Assembly: GCA_022836615.1 (NCBI GenBank)
Contig: MU405254.1
Coordinates: forward strand, 1 to 64,000
Length of the DNA: 64,000 nucleotides
Direction of reading: 5' to 3'
From: Annulohypoxylon bovei var. microspora
Lineage: Eukaryota; Ascomycota; Sordariomycetes; Xylariales; Hypoxylaceae
Shown: piece by piece, positions 9,515 through 23,025 of the stretch
Layout of the letters: each line of letters begins with the position of its first letter
Position numbering within the stretch: the first letter of the stretch is position 1
Notes under the pieces: model-generated
Databases searched by the model: none
What the model was told of the DNA's origin: nothing
The model's input: the letters and a program-made list of their open reading frames with translations, nothing else
Translations under genes and position numbers: made by a program

Positions 9515-11292
9515 TTACATCGAATTGGCCCTAATCCTCTTGATCCTCGGAAACGCCCCGTCGCGCGGCGAGCTCGTCTCAGACGTCACGCCGGCGCCGC
9601 TGTCCTTGTTCCCCCGCGAGTCCCTAACGCTGAGGTTCATCAGGAGCAGCGCCGCGTTCTTGTCCGCGCCGAGGATCGCTGGCGGATCCGCCGTAGACTT
9701 GTCTTTGCTGCGGCTATCTTCGTCGTGATATGTCGGTGCCGGGGTTTTAGTATTCGATTCTATCGTCGTCGTCGTTACCGTTCGACTGCTCTCGCCGCCT
9801 GTTCCTCGGCCACGGCCATTATCGTACTCGTAGTCGGCCTCGACGTGATCGGCTGATCTTTTGCCGCCCCCTCGCCAGGGCTGGGGCTGTGGGTTTGAGT
9901 GTGGGTGTGGAGACGGATAGGGGGGTAGGTGGGCCGTGGTTGTGAAGCGCGGGACGGCGCTTAGCCAGGGGCTCGGTCCGGGCGCATCGTAGTGATGCGG
10001 AATCACTACGTTTGCCGGCGTCCAGCCGCTGCTGGAGGGTCGGTGGGAAGGGGCTGCTAGAGGTGGGGGCGGTGGGGGCGGTGGCGCCATCGGTGAATAT
10101 GGGAAGCGATCGCGATGGACCGTGCCGCCTCGCTCCGGGGCTACAGGGGACATGTCGCTATCCGTGTCCGTGGCGTACGGGCTGTCGCAGCCGGTAGGCG
10201 TTGCGAAGGGTTTTCGCATTAGAGGACGGCGGAAGTGAGGATTGCGTTGTCTAGGGTCGTCATAAGGGCTCCGAAATCTACCTCCGCCGCTGGCAGAGGA
10301 AGTGATCGAGTTGGTATACAACCTACGAAAGTGTTCCGCGTCCCTAGTGGCCTGGACTACAATCGCGGGATCGATGATCATGCGGCTGTATTCCGGTGCA
10401 TCGGAAGGCGTGCAGAGAGAAGGGAAGTCGGGCCCGAATATGGGAATCAGAGCCCCTGCTATATTGTGGCAGAAGGTTGCGCATACGGCTTTAGCACAGT
10501 AGTACGGCATCCAATAACCTTTTCACGGGGGGCTGTTAGTTTTCATAGGTGAGAAACGGGGTCTAAGTATGGCACGCACCTTGGGCCATGATGGACCCCC
10601 CGGTAATACTGTGCGTGATTTCCTTCAGCCCGGGATTCAAGTTTAGCATCTTAGCCGGGGTCGTCTAAAACGAGTAGTTAGATCCTAGGTTAAAAGGGGG
10701 CTCTTCCTGATCTCCCGAGAATAAGATGGGCTGACCTTGGGGTATTTACAGCATTTGAAGAAAGGGGTCATGCGGACGAGACCGACGTTATAATCCCACA
10801 TTACGGTATACTCGGCCTCGTCTCCGGGGACTTTGAAATCATACTGGAAGACTGCGTTCGGGTCAACAAACCGACTATGCTATCTCAAGGGGGTTTTGTT
10901 TTTTTGTTCTGTTTTTTTTCATGTTTTTTACCTTCGAAGCTTTCTCGACCAGTTTTCTCGAAAAAATCCTTCTTCCCGCTGGCGTACGGGATATGACGGG
11001 AATACTCCTGTATGTTCCCGAAGGGATGGACGTGGAATTTCCGAACTTGGTGGAGCGAGGCCTCGTCGAGCCTCTGGTGTGGAACGAAGTTGATGACCCC
11101 CTTTGGCCTGCTCGTGGGTAGAGTTGCCGTGCCCTTCGGTATCTTCTGTTTCGCCATGATGGGCTCGTACAAAAGACCCGACTCGTCCGGTAGAGAAGTC
11201 GTTGGGGACGACGACGAGGCTGGGCTGGGAGGAAATCGGTTGATTGGCGGCCCTGGAGGGGCAGGATTAAGAAGAGAAGCCAGTGACAGCAT
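9515..11292 (-). CDS. APSES/KilA-N transcription factor, Xbp1-like
   Basis: DNA-binding protein of the APSES family, most like the Xbp1 branch (a stress-linked repressor in yeast). Four exons on the minus strand: 11292-10932, 10851-10736, 10664-10580 and 10518-9515, with introns of 80, 71 and 61 bp; about 521 aa. The spliced KilA-N/APSES region (about residues 90-230) reads HIPYASGKKDFFEKTGRESF, then VFQYDFKVPGDEAEYTVMWD, MTPFFKCCKYPKTTPAKMLN, HSITGGSIMAQGYWMPYYCA and IAGALIPIFGPDFPSLC. The C-terminal half is disordered and rich in Pro, Ser and Gly, with a polyproline run, and ends KRIRANSM. I start at MLSLASLLNP, the conserved beginning, rather than the in-frame ATG at 11349. The stop codon overlaps a GTAAGT, so a further 3' exon cannot be excluded. 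Confidence 0.9.
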
Positions 11293-14200
11293 GGCGGTGA
11301 GAGGTAGTGGAGACAAGATGTCTCGAATATGGATGGAGCACTGATGCAAGCAAAGTTGTGGATGGGCTATCTACGAAATGTCCGGAGGAGAATTGGGCAA
11401 GGAGACTCAAGACAGACAGTGCTTGCATCGGCAAGTCAGAAAGGAGAGAGGAAACCAAGTCCTTTTGAACTTGGCAAACAGCCGAACTATTGAGGCACAC
11501 CCTCGCGAGACGGCGAGCCCATGCTGGTACAAGGGGACCGAGATTGCTTCCTTTCTTGACTGCACCCAGTCATGCAGCTATCTGCAGAACACCTGGAGCG
11601 GTGTCTGGTGCAGCCTTGTTGATCGTGGTATTCGGTGCAGCTTTCTTTGTTAAAGTTGTCTTGGAATCGACCTGTGAGAGCAGAGTAGCCCGTTTGTGTA
11701 CGCCCACCGCTCTTTAGAAGATCGAGTTTCAAGCCACCAAAGTGATAGGTGACAGAGGAAGGCTAAGAGAGGGAGGTAGAGAAATAGCCGAAGAAGCCCT
11801 AGATTATCTATCTTAGATGAAGGAGAGCGGCTCCGGGAAGGTTAAGATGGTGACGAAGGAGGGAGCCGCTGGCCGGCTGAGCAAGGTCCTGACGGAGAAG
11901 TTTCGGAAGCAGAATACTCCAAAGATCGCCAAACGATACGCTCGATTCCGGAGCCTTGCCGACGAGATAGTCCCAAGCAATACTAGATGTATCACGTCGA
12001 TTCGTGGATTCTAGGACAGCATCGAGGTAAGGTTGGTTTCATTACATCTCACCAGTTCAGGCTCTGGCCCGAAAGGGGCGATCACAGGCGACCGCATGAC
12101 GCAGCAGATCTATCGCTAGACAACAAATGAGTTTGGCACAGCAAATACTTTACTACGGGCAGCCCAAACAGGGACTAGGATTGTTTGAAAATGGATAGGG
12201 TAGTTTTGACAGAAAGCAACCTCACGGGAAGCTGCATATAGTGCCGTCCAAGTTACTAGGCTAGGTGGTTTCTCAAGAAGGTAGAACAAAGAAAGGACCG
12301 TGATAAGCATATTAAATCCTAGACACCGATTGCTAGACTCGACACACGTGTACCCAGTGCCTGCCATCTTGTAAGGGGGTGAGTCCAGAAGGTTTCTCTA
12401 GGACCCTTCGCTCACACAGTTCTTCGTTGTTCTTCCATTTAAGACAGGGAGCGAGCAATCGTCTTGGGCTTGACCGCCGCAAAGGCGACTCACCTAGTGG
12501 AGAGAGCCCTGTGCCTATCCGGGGACCACGTAGGAACTCTTTCTCTAGATTGAAAGAATTCGCTGAGTACTTCGAGAAGCATTGGAAGCACCTTAAGGGG
12601 CTTCCCGTCGGCAACGAATGTCGTGACTGTGGAGATTGCAGCTGTCAAAACATCCAATCCATGTTTCCTCTAGGAATCAAGCGGCGTACGAGCAAATAAT
12701 GGATGCTTCCCCGGGAAACACAGAAGCGGAGCCGTATCTAACTTTGAAATATTACTCATGAGGGCGCTGAAGTGGGCCATGCCAGTAATGTGTCATCGTT
12801 GAGTAGAGATCAATCCTTTTCTGTGGGGGTTTCCTGCGTAACTATACTGCACGTCACGAGCCTTACCAGTGTAATGCTTGGTTCGATGGGTAAATGGGGT
12901 TGGAAGACAATAGACAGAATAGATACCACGACGTACCTGGATGACTTGAAGATTTCCAAGGTTCATAACCATCTTCTTTTTCTTTTCCCTGACCATCCCC
13001 GACCATAGATTAAATAGACGGATTGTCTCCTCGCTTCATCTTCTCTCCCTGGTACTCCAATAGAAGCTGAGCGGCTGGCAGGCTGCCTTCGTGGGACACT
13101 AAGGCTCGAGTCATCGGCCCCCCTTGGATATGTCTCAACAGGCTGTGGTTCTAATTACATTAAGGTCTGCGGCCTTCCGCTATGGATCCAACTTTACAGC
13201 ACCAAGCAGATTGCATTATCGCAAATGAGTGCCTGACAAACAGAGATAGAAATCAGATAATGCATTAGGTTAGGCAAAGCGACGGAGTCAAGCACAGAGG
13301 TATGAGGTGTGCTAAAGTGACTCGAATCCAGACCCAGCATCCTCCATATTCACTTTCATAAAACTCTCACATTCTGAGGAGATCAGATCAGGGATGGATT
13401 GCCCCACCCGTTCCGGCAGGCGGGAAAGTGGATAGGGTATCCTGGATATATCACAAGTAAAGTACATACCTACATACTTTGAATAAATGCGGGAGATAGG
13501 AGCCGGCGGCAAAGGAAGGCAGATGGCATAGACCTAACGATCCGGCCTCGTCGATTCTCCCGCCTCTCGTAGTTCCTAAAGGAGCTTGGCTTGAGGCTCA
13601 GCAAGGCTACTTCGGGTAAGATAGAAAGTTTCAGGTGATTGATTGTCATGCTGCCTGTTGTCGTACGGCGTAGGATGACAGGAGACGGCTTTGAGGATTT
13701 CCACGCGTGGTGCGACTTTGCAACAAAAGCCACGGGGACTTACAGTCGACTTCGGGAAATTTCTTGTCTCTGCATTTTTAGGAAACGTTGCCAATTGGGG
13801 TCACACGACACATGCGGAGAATTACGCACCAATTGCTTGCGAAAGACTTCCAGAGAGACCATGTGTTTTTGGTAGGACGAAGAGTCGCGAGCTTCAAGTG
13901 TCTAGGTAGGGGGAAGGATATTCCGGTACTGGGATGGTACTGAGATGGCACTGAGATGGACAACTTAAGGCCGAATACAGACGAGATTAGTGGTATAGTT
14001 AGAACTATGCCATCTCTCGATTGCTAGACCTCAGTAGGCTTATATTTATATGTATGCATCATAATATAATTCTGGATGACATTGGACGTAGAAGTCAATT
14101 AAGAGTAACGAGAATTTCATGAAAGGTATGTAGTAGAATAGATTATTGTTTCTGGGAAAATGGATAGGGGACACGATTACCCTTATAATATTGAATTTGT

Positions 14201-14830
14201 TCGAAAGCACCTACCTATACAGCTTCGATATAAAAGAGGCAACCACGAAATATCTCCTAGGCTTGGAAGTCGCCAGTACCTAGTAACAATCATGACTACC
14301 CAGGTGACCGCGTTTAGTGACTGCACCACTGTACACATAGTGTGAGGTATGGTCGTATGTGGCTGATTCAATGTGGCTTGAGCTTGTTTGCTCGTTCCAC
14401 CACCAGGGATATTCAAACACGTCGTCTGCCCTCCGATGTTTAACCGCACCAGCTGCGCTTACCTCTCTGGGCAGGAAGCCCCACGTCCCCACAGAACGCG
14501 ACTCCCTGTTACAGTAGGTAAAATTGTTTACGTGCTGGAACAACATAACAACGAGCCTGTTACTGCTGAACGTCGCCCTGTAACATCCCCCCCTCCCTTG
14601 ACACCAAGATAGAAGAATCAAAACATCCCAACTTCACAATTAATTTCCCAGCCGTGAATTCAACCCTTGATTCTCCTACTTTTCATGACATCCACGTGGG
14701 GTATTTCCCAATTGCGATTGTCTTTTTCTTCATTAACGACTATTGGCAAGAGTCCATTGCGAACAGCCTATCTAAATAGATATTTTTCCAAGTCGTGTGT
14801 GAACGCGCTACACGACTCCCAACGTCCATC
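11293..14830. other. 3.5 kb gene-poor region between XBP1-like gene and TOP2
   Basis: Separates two divergent genes. Open frames of 60-110 codons occur on both strands. Examples are 11817-12014 (+, basic, 65 aa) and 12379-12699 (+, 106 aa, containing NECRDCGDCSCQ), but none shows a domain or a coherent exon chain. Possible contents are long 5' UTRs, non-coding transcripts or a decayed gene. The last few hundred bases before 14831 are the TOP2 promoter and leader. Confidence 0.45.
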
Positions 14831-17800
14831 ATGGACTCTGACATCATGGAGGACTCGGTCTTTGGCGACGACGTCGACAATGACTCAGACGGCTTTTCAC
14901 CCGAGCCGGTATGCAACAGCCCTAGTTTTTTTTTCAATCATCTAGACAACATTTACTCACTTTTATCATCGGATAACTGCAGTTCTAACGCTAACCTTGC
15001 GCTATCACAGAAGCCTAAGGCCAAAGCTGCTCCTAAGAAATCTGCATCAAAACCTGCAGCCAAGACTGCGTCAAAGAAAATGGTTCAGACTACCCTGAAG
15101 ACGGCCAAGACTGCTCCTAAGAAACGCTCAAAGCCTGATAGCGACGATGACGACGACGGCAACGATGTCTCGGGCTTCTCCAACACGCCCCCGAGTGCAA
15201 AGAAGCAGAAGAAGGCTCCTGCAGCCAAGAAGTCTTCTGGCCCACCCTTGGTCGAGATCGAGAATGACAGCATGATGCTTGATAGCCCTAAGCCGGCTAA
15301 GAAGAAGACAGCTACCGAGACGTACCAGAAGTTGACGCAACTAGAACATATCATCAAACGACCTGACACTTACATCGGCTCCGTCGAGCGTACTGAGCAA
15401 CAGATGTGGGTTTTCAACAAGGAAACCAGTCAGATGGAACTACGATCCAAGGTTGGCTTTGTGCCCGGTCTCTACAAGATTTTTGACGAGATTCTTGTCA
15501 ATGCCGCAGACAACAAACAGCGCGACACAACCATGACGTACATGAAGGTAACAATTAACCGCCAAGAAGGTCAGATCACCGTCGAGAACAATGGAAAAGG
15601 TATCCCGGTGGAGATCCACGACAAGGAAAAGGTTTATATCCCGGAAATGGTTTTCGGTCACCTCCTTGCTGGTTCCAACTTCGACGACGAAGAGAAGAAA
15701 ACAGTAGGTGGTCGAAACGGTTATGGTGCCAAGCTCTGCAACGTCTTCAGCACAGAGTTCACTTTAGAGTGTCAGGACTCCAAGAATGGGAAGAGGTATA
15801 AGCAAACGTGGAGAGATAATATGGGTAAGATGGACAAGGCAAAGATCTCGAGTAGCAAGTCTAGTGACTTCGTCCGTGTTACCTTTAAGCCGGACTGGAA
15901 ACGATTTGGCATGCCGGATGGTATCGACGATGACCTTGAATCTCTACTCTATCGTCGAGTCTACGACATGGCTGGTACAGTTCGCGGCGTCAAGGTCTAC
16001 CTCAATGACAGCCACATCAAGCTGGACTTCAAGAAGTATTGCGAGATGTACGCCAAGGCTATCGCCCGTGAACGAGGAGACGATGAGACCGAATCAACTA
16101 GCTCCACGGTTATTATTGAAGATAACAAGGTTCATCGTGGCCGATGGGAGATTGGTTTTGCCGTCTCGGACGGCTCCTTTCAGCAAGTCTCCTTCGTGAA
16201 CTCTATCGCTACTACTACGGGTGGTACTCATGTCAACTACATTTCTGACCAGATTTGCGATTCTCTTCTGAAGGCATTGAACAAGAAGAAGAAGGGCCAT
16301 ACGCTGAAGGCCAATCATATCCGCAATCACATCTTCATCTTCATCAATTGCTTAATCAACAATCCGGCGTTCACTTCGCAAACCAAAGAGCAGATGACTA
16401 CCAAGATGAGCCAGTTTGGTAGCAAATGCGCCTTAACTGATGCATTCCTAAAGAAGATTGGTCAGACGGAGGCAATCAACAACATCATTCAATTTGCGGA
16501 AATAAAGGCTGATAAGATGCTCGCCAAGAGCGATGGCAACAAACGATCAAGAATTAGCAACGCCAAACTTGTCGACGCCAACTTGGCAGGTACCAAGAAA
16601 GGTCATGAATGTACCTTGATCTTGACCGAAGGTGATTCCGCCAAGAGTTTGGCCGTCGCCGGTCGTGCCATCCTTGACCCCGATCGTATTGGTGTCTTCC
16701 CTCTTCGAGGAAAGATGCTTAACGTTCGTGATGCTTCTATTGATCAGATTACCAAGAATTCGGAAATTCAGAACATCAAGCAATTTCTCGGACTGAAACA
16801 CAAGCAGGTGTATACCGACAACAAATCCCTTCGGTATGGGCATCTGATGATCATGGCAGATCAAGATCACGACGGTAGCCATATCAAAGGTCTTCTCATC
16901 AATTTCCTTCAAGTCCAGTATCCTTCGCTTCTCAAGATTCCAGACTTCTTCCAGGAATTTATTACCCCCATTGTGAAGGTCTGGCAAGGATCGAACCCCA
17001 AGAAGCCCTTAAGATTGAAGTCATTCTTTACCCAACCTCAATATGAGGAGTGGAAGGAGACGCACAAGGCCGAATTGAGAAGATGGGAATCAAAGTACTA
17101 CAAGGGTCTGGGTACCAGTTCGAACGAGGATGCCCAGGTTTATTTCAATGATCTCGATAATCACCTGAAGCAATTCACTACCATGCAACCAGAAGAAGCC
17201 GACCTGTTCGAGCTCGCTTTCTCCAAGAAGAAGGCGGATGCTCGTAAAGAGTGGCTTGGCAATTTCGTGCCTGGAACTTACCTGGACCACTCAACCAAAC
17301 AGGTCTCATACAACGACTTTGTAAACAAAGAGTTGATTCTGTTTAGTATGGCTGACAATATGCGATCTATTCCCTCGATGATCGATGGTCTGAAACCTGG
17401 TCAGCGGAAGGTCATATATGCTTGCCTAAAGCGAAACCTGATCAAGGACAAGAAGGTCATCGAATTAGCTGGTTACGTGTCTGAACAAACGGCTTACCAT
17501 CACGGTGAAGTGTCTTTGCAGCAGACTATTATTGGTCTAGCCCAGAATTTCGTCGGTTCTAACAACGTCAATTGTCTCGAGCCCAGTGGAAATTTCGGTT
17601 CCCGACTTGCAGGTGGTTCAGATTCTGCCAGTGCTCGATATATCCATACTCGTCTCTCCCCATTCGCCCGGCGTGTCTTCTCCCCCCTAGATGAACCTGT
17701 TTTGGAGTCCTTAGTTGAAGACGGAAAGAAAATCGAGCCGAAGGTCTATGTGCCTGTTATCCCCATGGTTTTAGTGAACGGCGCGGATGGTATCGGTACC

Positions 17801-20113
17801 GGTTGGAGCACATCGATACCGAATTATCACCCAATGGAAATCATCAGAAACCTAAAACGACGCATGGGGCGCTTAGATGGTCCAGACGAAAAGCCTTTCG
17901 AGACAATGACCCCTTGGTTCAGAGGCTGGAAGGGTACCTCGCAAGTCGCTGAAAACAACCGATACCAGTTCAACGGTATTGCGTATCAGGATGAGAAGAA
18001 ACCCAATGAGGTTATCATCACCGAATTGCCCATCCGTATGTGGACCGATGATTTCAAGGCGAAGCTCGAAGACATAATCCGAGGCGAAAAAACTCCATCT
18101 TTCATCAAAGATTACAAGGAATTCAACGATCACAAGAACGTCCATTTCGAGATCCAAATGGATGAAAAACACATGAATCAAGCCCTAGTGGAGGGTCTAC
18201 TTGAGAAATTCAAGCTGGTTAAGCAAGTTGCAACATCTAATTTGGTCGCATTCGATACTCGTGGTATGATCCGTAAATATGAGAAAGTAGAGGATATTCT
18301 CGAGGAGTTTTATCTATACCGACTGCAGATCTATGTCGATCGTAAGGTACGTTAATACTGCCACAAGTATATTTAGACATCATGTTAACTCTTTTAGGCT
18401 CATTGGATCAGTGTCTATGACGCAGACTACCGCAAGATGCAGAACCAAGCTAGGTTCATCAGAGAGATTATGGACGGCGAGCTAGTGGTATCTCGCAAGA
18501 AGAAGAATGTCATTGTCGAAGAGCTTCGTGAGCGGAAATACGAGGGTTTCCCAAGAGGCCAAGAGAAAAAGACGAAGTCGGAGGATGACGAGGAAGGTAA
18601 CGTAGATGAAGCTGAAGAGGGAGAGACCGATGGCCCCGCAAACGCCTACGACTATCTTCTTTCCGTAAGTTACTGTGAAAGTACAAATGAAGAATACACG
18701 GCTTACAATGAATAGATGCCCATTTGGTCGTTGACCCAAGAACGGCTTGATCGTCTCAAGGATCAGATCGCCAAGAAGAAGGCTGAGCGCGATCACCTGA
18801 AGTCTCTGAGCGAGTTAGATCTTTGGTGCAAGGATCTTGAAGAATTTGAAGCCGAGTGGGAAAACCAAGTACGCATGGACGCCGAGATAACAACCAGCAT
18901 CCGTAGAATGGGCCGCCGCGCATCAAAGAAGATTGGCGCTGGTGTTGGTGCTGGACGTGGCCGCAAGGCAAAGGGTGACGATGACTGGGCCCCAGCCGCC
19001 AAGTCAAAGCCAGGCCCCAAAGCAGCAGCTAAACCGAAAGAAAAAGAACCGCCCAAGGAGAAATCTGTTCAGCGTTTCGCTGCTATGTTTAACAGCAACC
19101 CCAAAGTGAAGAAAGAGACCATCGATGCAGCAGACTCGGACTCGGACCCATTCTCGGATGGTGATTTTGCTAAACTGAAGAATCCGGTCAAGAAAGAGAA
19201 CCCCGTTAGTGACGATTCGGATGAGGAAGTTCAACTCAATCCCCGAAGCAAACGAGTGGCAGCTACAAAGGCTAAAACGTGGGTCGTGGACGATGATTCG
19301 GAAAGCGACGACGACAAGATGCTTGGTGATGTCGGTGACTTGGTCAAGGGCATTGCGAACGGCAGCGGCAGCGCCTCCGAGAACAAGACTGGTAGGCTTA
19401 GTCTGTTTTCCATGTCGCGACCGGAGAGTAGCAGTGGCAACAGCACTGGTCTGCAGGTTAAGAGCAAGCCCTCGAAACCCCTAGACTTGGACGATCATGA
19501 TGATACGAACTATGAGATGTTAGCTAAGTCCTCGCCTCATAAAAACGCCCGTGGGGATGAGTTGGACAGCTTCCTCTCTGATGATGATATGCCTCCCGTC
19601 CCGAAGGTTGTCAGAAAGTCTAAGACTCAAGCTACCTTGTCCGAAGATCCTAAGCCTAAGGCAGCCACCGCTAGCAGCTCAGGTGGAGCCGCAGTCAAGA
19701 AAACCCGTGGCCGACCTGCTGCAACAAAGACCAAGGATAAGGAGGACGAGCCTGCAAAGAAGACGGCAGCCCCTAAGGCTAGGGCTAAGGCCAAGCCTAA
19801 GCCTAAGCCCGTACAACTGTCGCCTGCTGCGAAGGCTTATGCTGCCAAGAAGACAAAGTCGAAGGACGTCTTCGACATGGACGATGATGAAGACGACGAT
19901 GTCGAAATGGCCGAGCCTGATTCCCCGCCGCCGAGACCTGCGGCTCGTAGCAGACCTGGCCGCGCTGCTACGGCGAGGTCTAAGCCAGTCTACATCATTG
20001 ATGATGACGATGATGATGATGATGATGACGACGACGGAGATGTTCCGCAAGCCGCTAACGACGACTTCGACCAAAGCGATAAAGATGACTTCGCTATGGA
20101 TGATAGCGAGTAA
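14831..20113 (+). CDS. TOP2: DNA topoisomerase II
   Basis: Nuclear ATP-dependent enzyme that passes one DNA duplex through another for replication and chromosome segregation. Four exons: 14831-14908, 15011-18346, 18398-18664 and 18716-20113; introns 102, 51 and 51 bp; about 1,692 aa. Order: acidic/lysine-rich N-terminus; GHKL ATPase (EILVNAADNKQRD, GGRNGYGAKLCNVF); TOPRIM (LTEGDSAKSLAVAGRA, PLRGKMLNVRDA, MADQDHDGSHI); winged-helix breakage domain with catalytic Tyr at about 903 (SARYIHTRLSPFARRVF); IGTGWSTSIPNYHP; coiled coil; then a long disordered C-terminus with acidic runs and basic AT-hook-like RGRP segments. The 5' ATG at 14795 is in frame, but MDSDIMEDS is the more typical start. Intron 1 is a multiple of three without a stop, so retention would insert 34 residues. 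Confidence 0.97.
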
Positions 20114-21687
20114 TCTTCGGCGCAGTCACATTATTCAGTTGAGTAACATTGCTGGGAAGAATTTTCCGTTATTTTCATAAGTAACAAGTAGGATGCTTTT
20201 GCTTAGATCTTGATGAGGAACGAAGGCAGCATGGTTGCTACATTCTCTGCTGCGATGGGGTGAAAAGGGTATTTAGGGGGCGAGATCGTTGAGTCTGATG
20301 ATCAATCACGAGGCGTTGGCGGTTAGTCAGGCTTGGTCGCTAATCGATGCTATGCTTTTTGCTTCGCCTCTCTTAATCCTTCATATGTCTGTACACTAAA
20401 CAGGAATGACATTTTTGGCGAAATCTTCTAGTCGTGTAATAATTGTAAATTGTGATATGTTCGCTTAGTAAGCACGTACTTGGGTGACTTAGGGTTTCAC
20501 ACGAAGTAGCTTCTTGTTTCCCATGGACATCTCCTTTTGATACTAAATCCTATGTCATATCCTAGATTAGGGGATGATGTCTTTGCAGAACACCCCCAAA
20601 AGCTGAAACATCGTTGAAAAGAGGTTTCCTCCCCTAAGCTTGTTTATTTGACTTATCACCACGTCAACTGAAGGCAAGTTTTCCCTTTGTCTCTTTCTTC
20701 CCATTCCCTTATTTTGAATACCTTCTCGAACTCCCTGCGTATAGACAGCTGTTGGCGATTAGCTATCCGGCAGCGTGGTTGGGGATTAGGTCTTGACCTC
20801 TCAGTGCCAACTCACTCATTTAGGGGGCAGCAAACCTTCTTAGTAGTAGTACCTACCTAGGTATGTACTCTTAAGCTATAATGGCTAATAGTAGCTAGGT
20901 AGAAATCGTTACTTGTTACTACCTACCTAGTCAACGCCACGTTGACGTATACGAACTACTCGACGTAATGAAATAGATGAACTAGTATTAGAAACATTTC
21001 ATTGATCTGAAGTCATCCAGTTTCCAACTATCATAGAACACGCCCAGGAAGCACGTAAGGTTCGTCCGACGACATAGATACAAACACCTACTACACCGCT
21101 CACAACAGCAAACATAACTAGAAGGGAAAGCATCGAAAAATTACTATCTTACTAAGCGCAATCATCCCCCCTGACACGTCCTCACATCACGACCTCCAAA
21201 ATCGTGCTACTGCTACTGCAAAAGCCATTCTCATTCACTAATAAACCCGCGACTCCCCAAACCCCCTCTTGTCGGTGGTCTTAATCCGTCAAACATTTCA
21301 TTCCAACGCCGTCAGAGACAATTTAATTCCTCCAGGGGTCGATGCAGAATTGCCACCACATTGAACGTGCGTGATTACTAACTACAAATGCGTTGTTCGT
21401 CGCCAAAAAAAAGTCGAAAACGTTTCCTTTAGGTAGTGAAACCGTTACTCCCACACCAGAACCAAATTCCGCCTTGTGGCTCATTCTCATTGTTAAGGAA
21501 AGTCATAGACGAAAAAATATTTGGCTCCCGTCGAGGAAGCTTCGAAATTTCGCAATGTCTCGTATCTTTCTATGCCATGAGTCGTAATAAGTTGCCGTGC
21601 CATACCAGTCGGGTTTCGCGAACCTGGGTGGGTATACATTATGTACTGAGGAGGGAATTGTTATCGGAAACGTTGCCTAGTGCTCGT
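20114..21687. other. Convergent intergenic region TOP2-RTN1
   Basis: 1.57 kb between two convergent genes. AT-rich, with no convincing ORF. A TACCTACCTAGGTA word lies near 20850-20866 and TTACTACCTACCTAG near 20916-20930. It contains the 3' UTRs. Confidence 0.5.
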
Positions 21688-23025
21688 CTAGGCGGCGATC
21701 AAAGGCTCGTCCTCAGACTCTTCCTCGGAAGACTCCTCCTCCTCCTGACCCTTCAGGTCTATCTTGGGAGCCTTGGGGAAGTCAGAGTCCTTAAGGTTTG
21801 ACTGAGCTGGCTTCGCCGACTCAGGGGAGGCTGATTGACCACGAAGCATCTGTTGGGCCTTGGCGGTGTAGTCACCCATGTACTGCTTGGTGATTTCAGT
21901 GGCCTGGGATGTGTACTTGCTGGCGATCTGGCGCAGCTGTTCGGTTTGGCTTCCAACTAGATCGGAAGCCTCCTTAAGATAGTGGTCGATGAGCTCCTGG
22001 TTTGTGGTGTAAATTAAAGGCGCGAAAAATACGAGTGTAGTAGCAATTAAAGCAAGGCCCCAGTAAGGGACGATCTTAACAAGGTAGTATGATAAAAATG
22101 CTCCAAAGGCAGCCTATAATCCTGTTGTTAGCAATATATTTCAAAGTATGACGGTCCTCACATCCGTGGGGATACTGGAATACTCACAATAGCGGATACG
22201 GAGACGTTCTCGGCGAAGAAGATTCGTTGAGACTCGATAACAAAGAAGTTGATGAGCTCGTGAAAATCGCCAATTAAAGCATCGAGTGTTTCTCGAGGGA
22301 CGGTGTAGTACTTGCGAGGTCGGAGTTGAGTAGCAAGACCAGTACCCAGAGTGGCCTTCCCGGCAGCTTCGGCAAGGACGGTAACGCCCAAAGCCAGATA
22401 TGTAAGCTTAAAAGTGTATCGGATGACGTCGAGGTATCTAGCCACGAAGATCAAAGAGACAACGGAGGCATAGGCGATGGCGGATGCTCCTAGAATTGCT
22501 TATCAGTATTAAATTTATATGGTGGGGGCGTGATCTGGACTTACGAGGATTGTTCCACGACAGCAACTCGGAGAAGAACGAATGATAATGGGTCAGTGGC
22601 TGACCAGTGGCAGCAGGTTGCGAAGGTGTTTGCCGGGCGTTGGCTAGGTTGGAGAATTCGGCAGTTGTCTTCGCACCCTGATCTTTGACATTTTGGGCAA
22701 CAGGGCCTATGGCGAGGTAGAGGTTAGCTATGATAAAGTCCAAGACAGCGATGGGGACCGAAATCGAAGATAGTAAACAAACCAGATGCGAGTTGGTTAA
22801 AAGCAGCCTGAGCATCTAGTTTGTAAAACGTTAGTCGTCACCATCGTGACGGGTAGAAGGGGGTGTAGTTATATCAGTCTATAAACACTATTTGAAGTTA
22901 GCTATACAGTTTCTTCTTCTTCTTCTTCTTCTTCTTCTTCTTCTTGTACGTAGACTTACCTTACTGCCTTTCAAAGTATTAGCGGAACTACCATTGGTAG
23001 TTGGGTCAGTCGCAGAGTCGGCCAT
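21688..23025 (-). CDS. RTN1: Reticulon-like ER-shaping protein
   Basis: Integral ER membrane protein that bends tubular ER through paired hairpin helices. Five exons on the minus strand: 23025-22965, 22815-22783, 22727-22545, 22489-22188 and 22113-21688; introns 149, 55, 55 and 74 bp; about 334 aa. Frame continuity fixes the splice sites: the first donor is A|GTAAGG, six bases before a second GTAAGT, and joining gives LKGNAQAAFNQLASANLYLA. The reticulon domain begins near GQPLTHYHSFFSELLSW, with hydrophobic segments SAIAYASVVSLIFVARYL, YLALGVTVLAEAAG, SVSAIAAFGAFLSYYLV and YWGLALIATTLVFFAPL. A C-terminal amphipathic/acidic tail ends in EEESEDEPLIAA. Intron 1 carries a 35 bp GAA/TTC microsatellite. 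Confidence 0.93.
22911..22945. repeat. (TTC/GAA)n microsatellite in RTN1 intron 1
   Basis: About 11.7 uninterrupted TTC units, which read GAA on the transcribed strand of RTN1, inside its first intron. On that strand they form a purine run some 10 bp downstream of the donor. Confidence 0.95.

Noticed and set aside
12379..12699. 106-codon plus frame with Cys-rich NECRDCGDCSC
   Set aside because: No recognised zinc-binding spacing, and no upstream or downstream exon could be joined.
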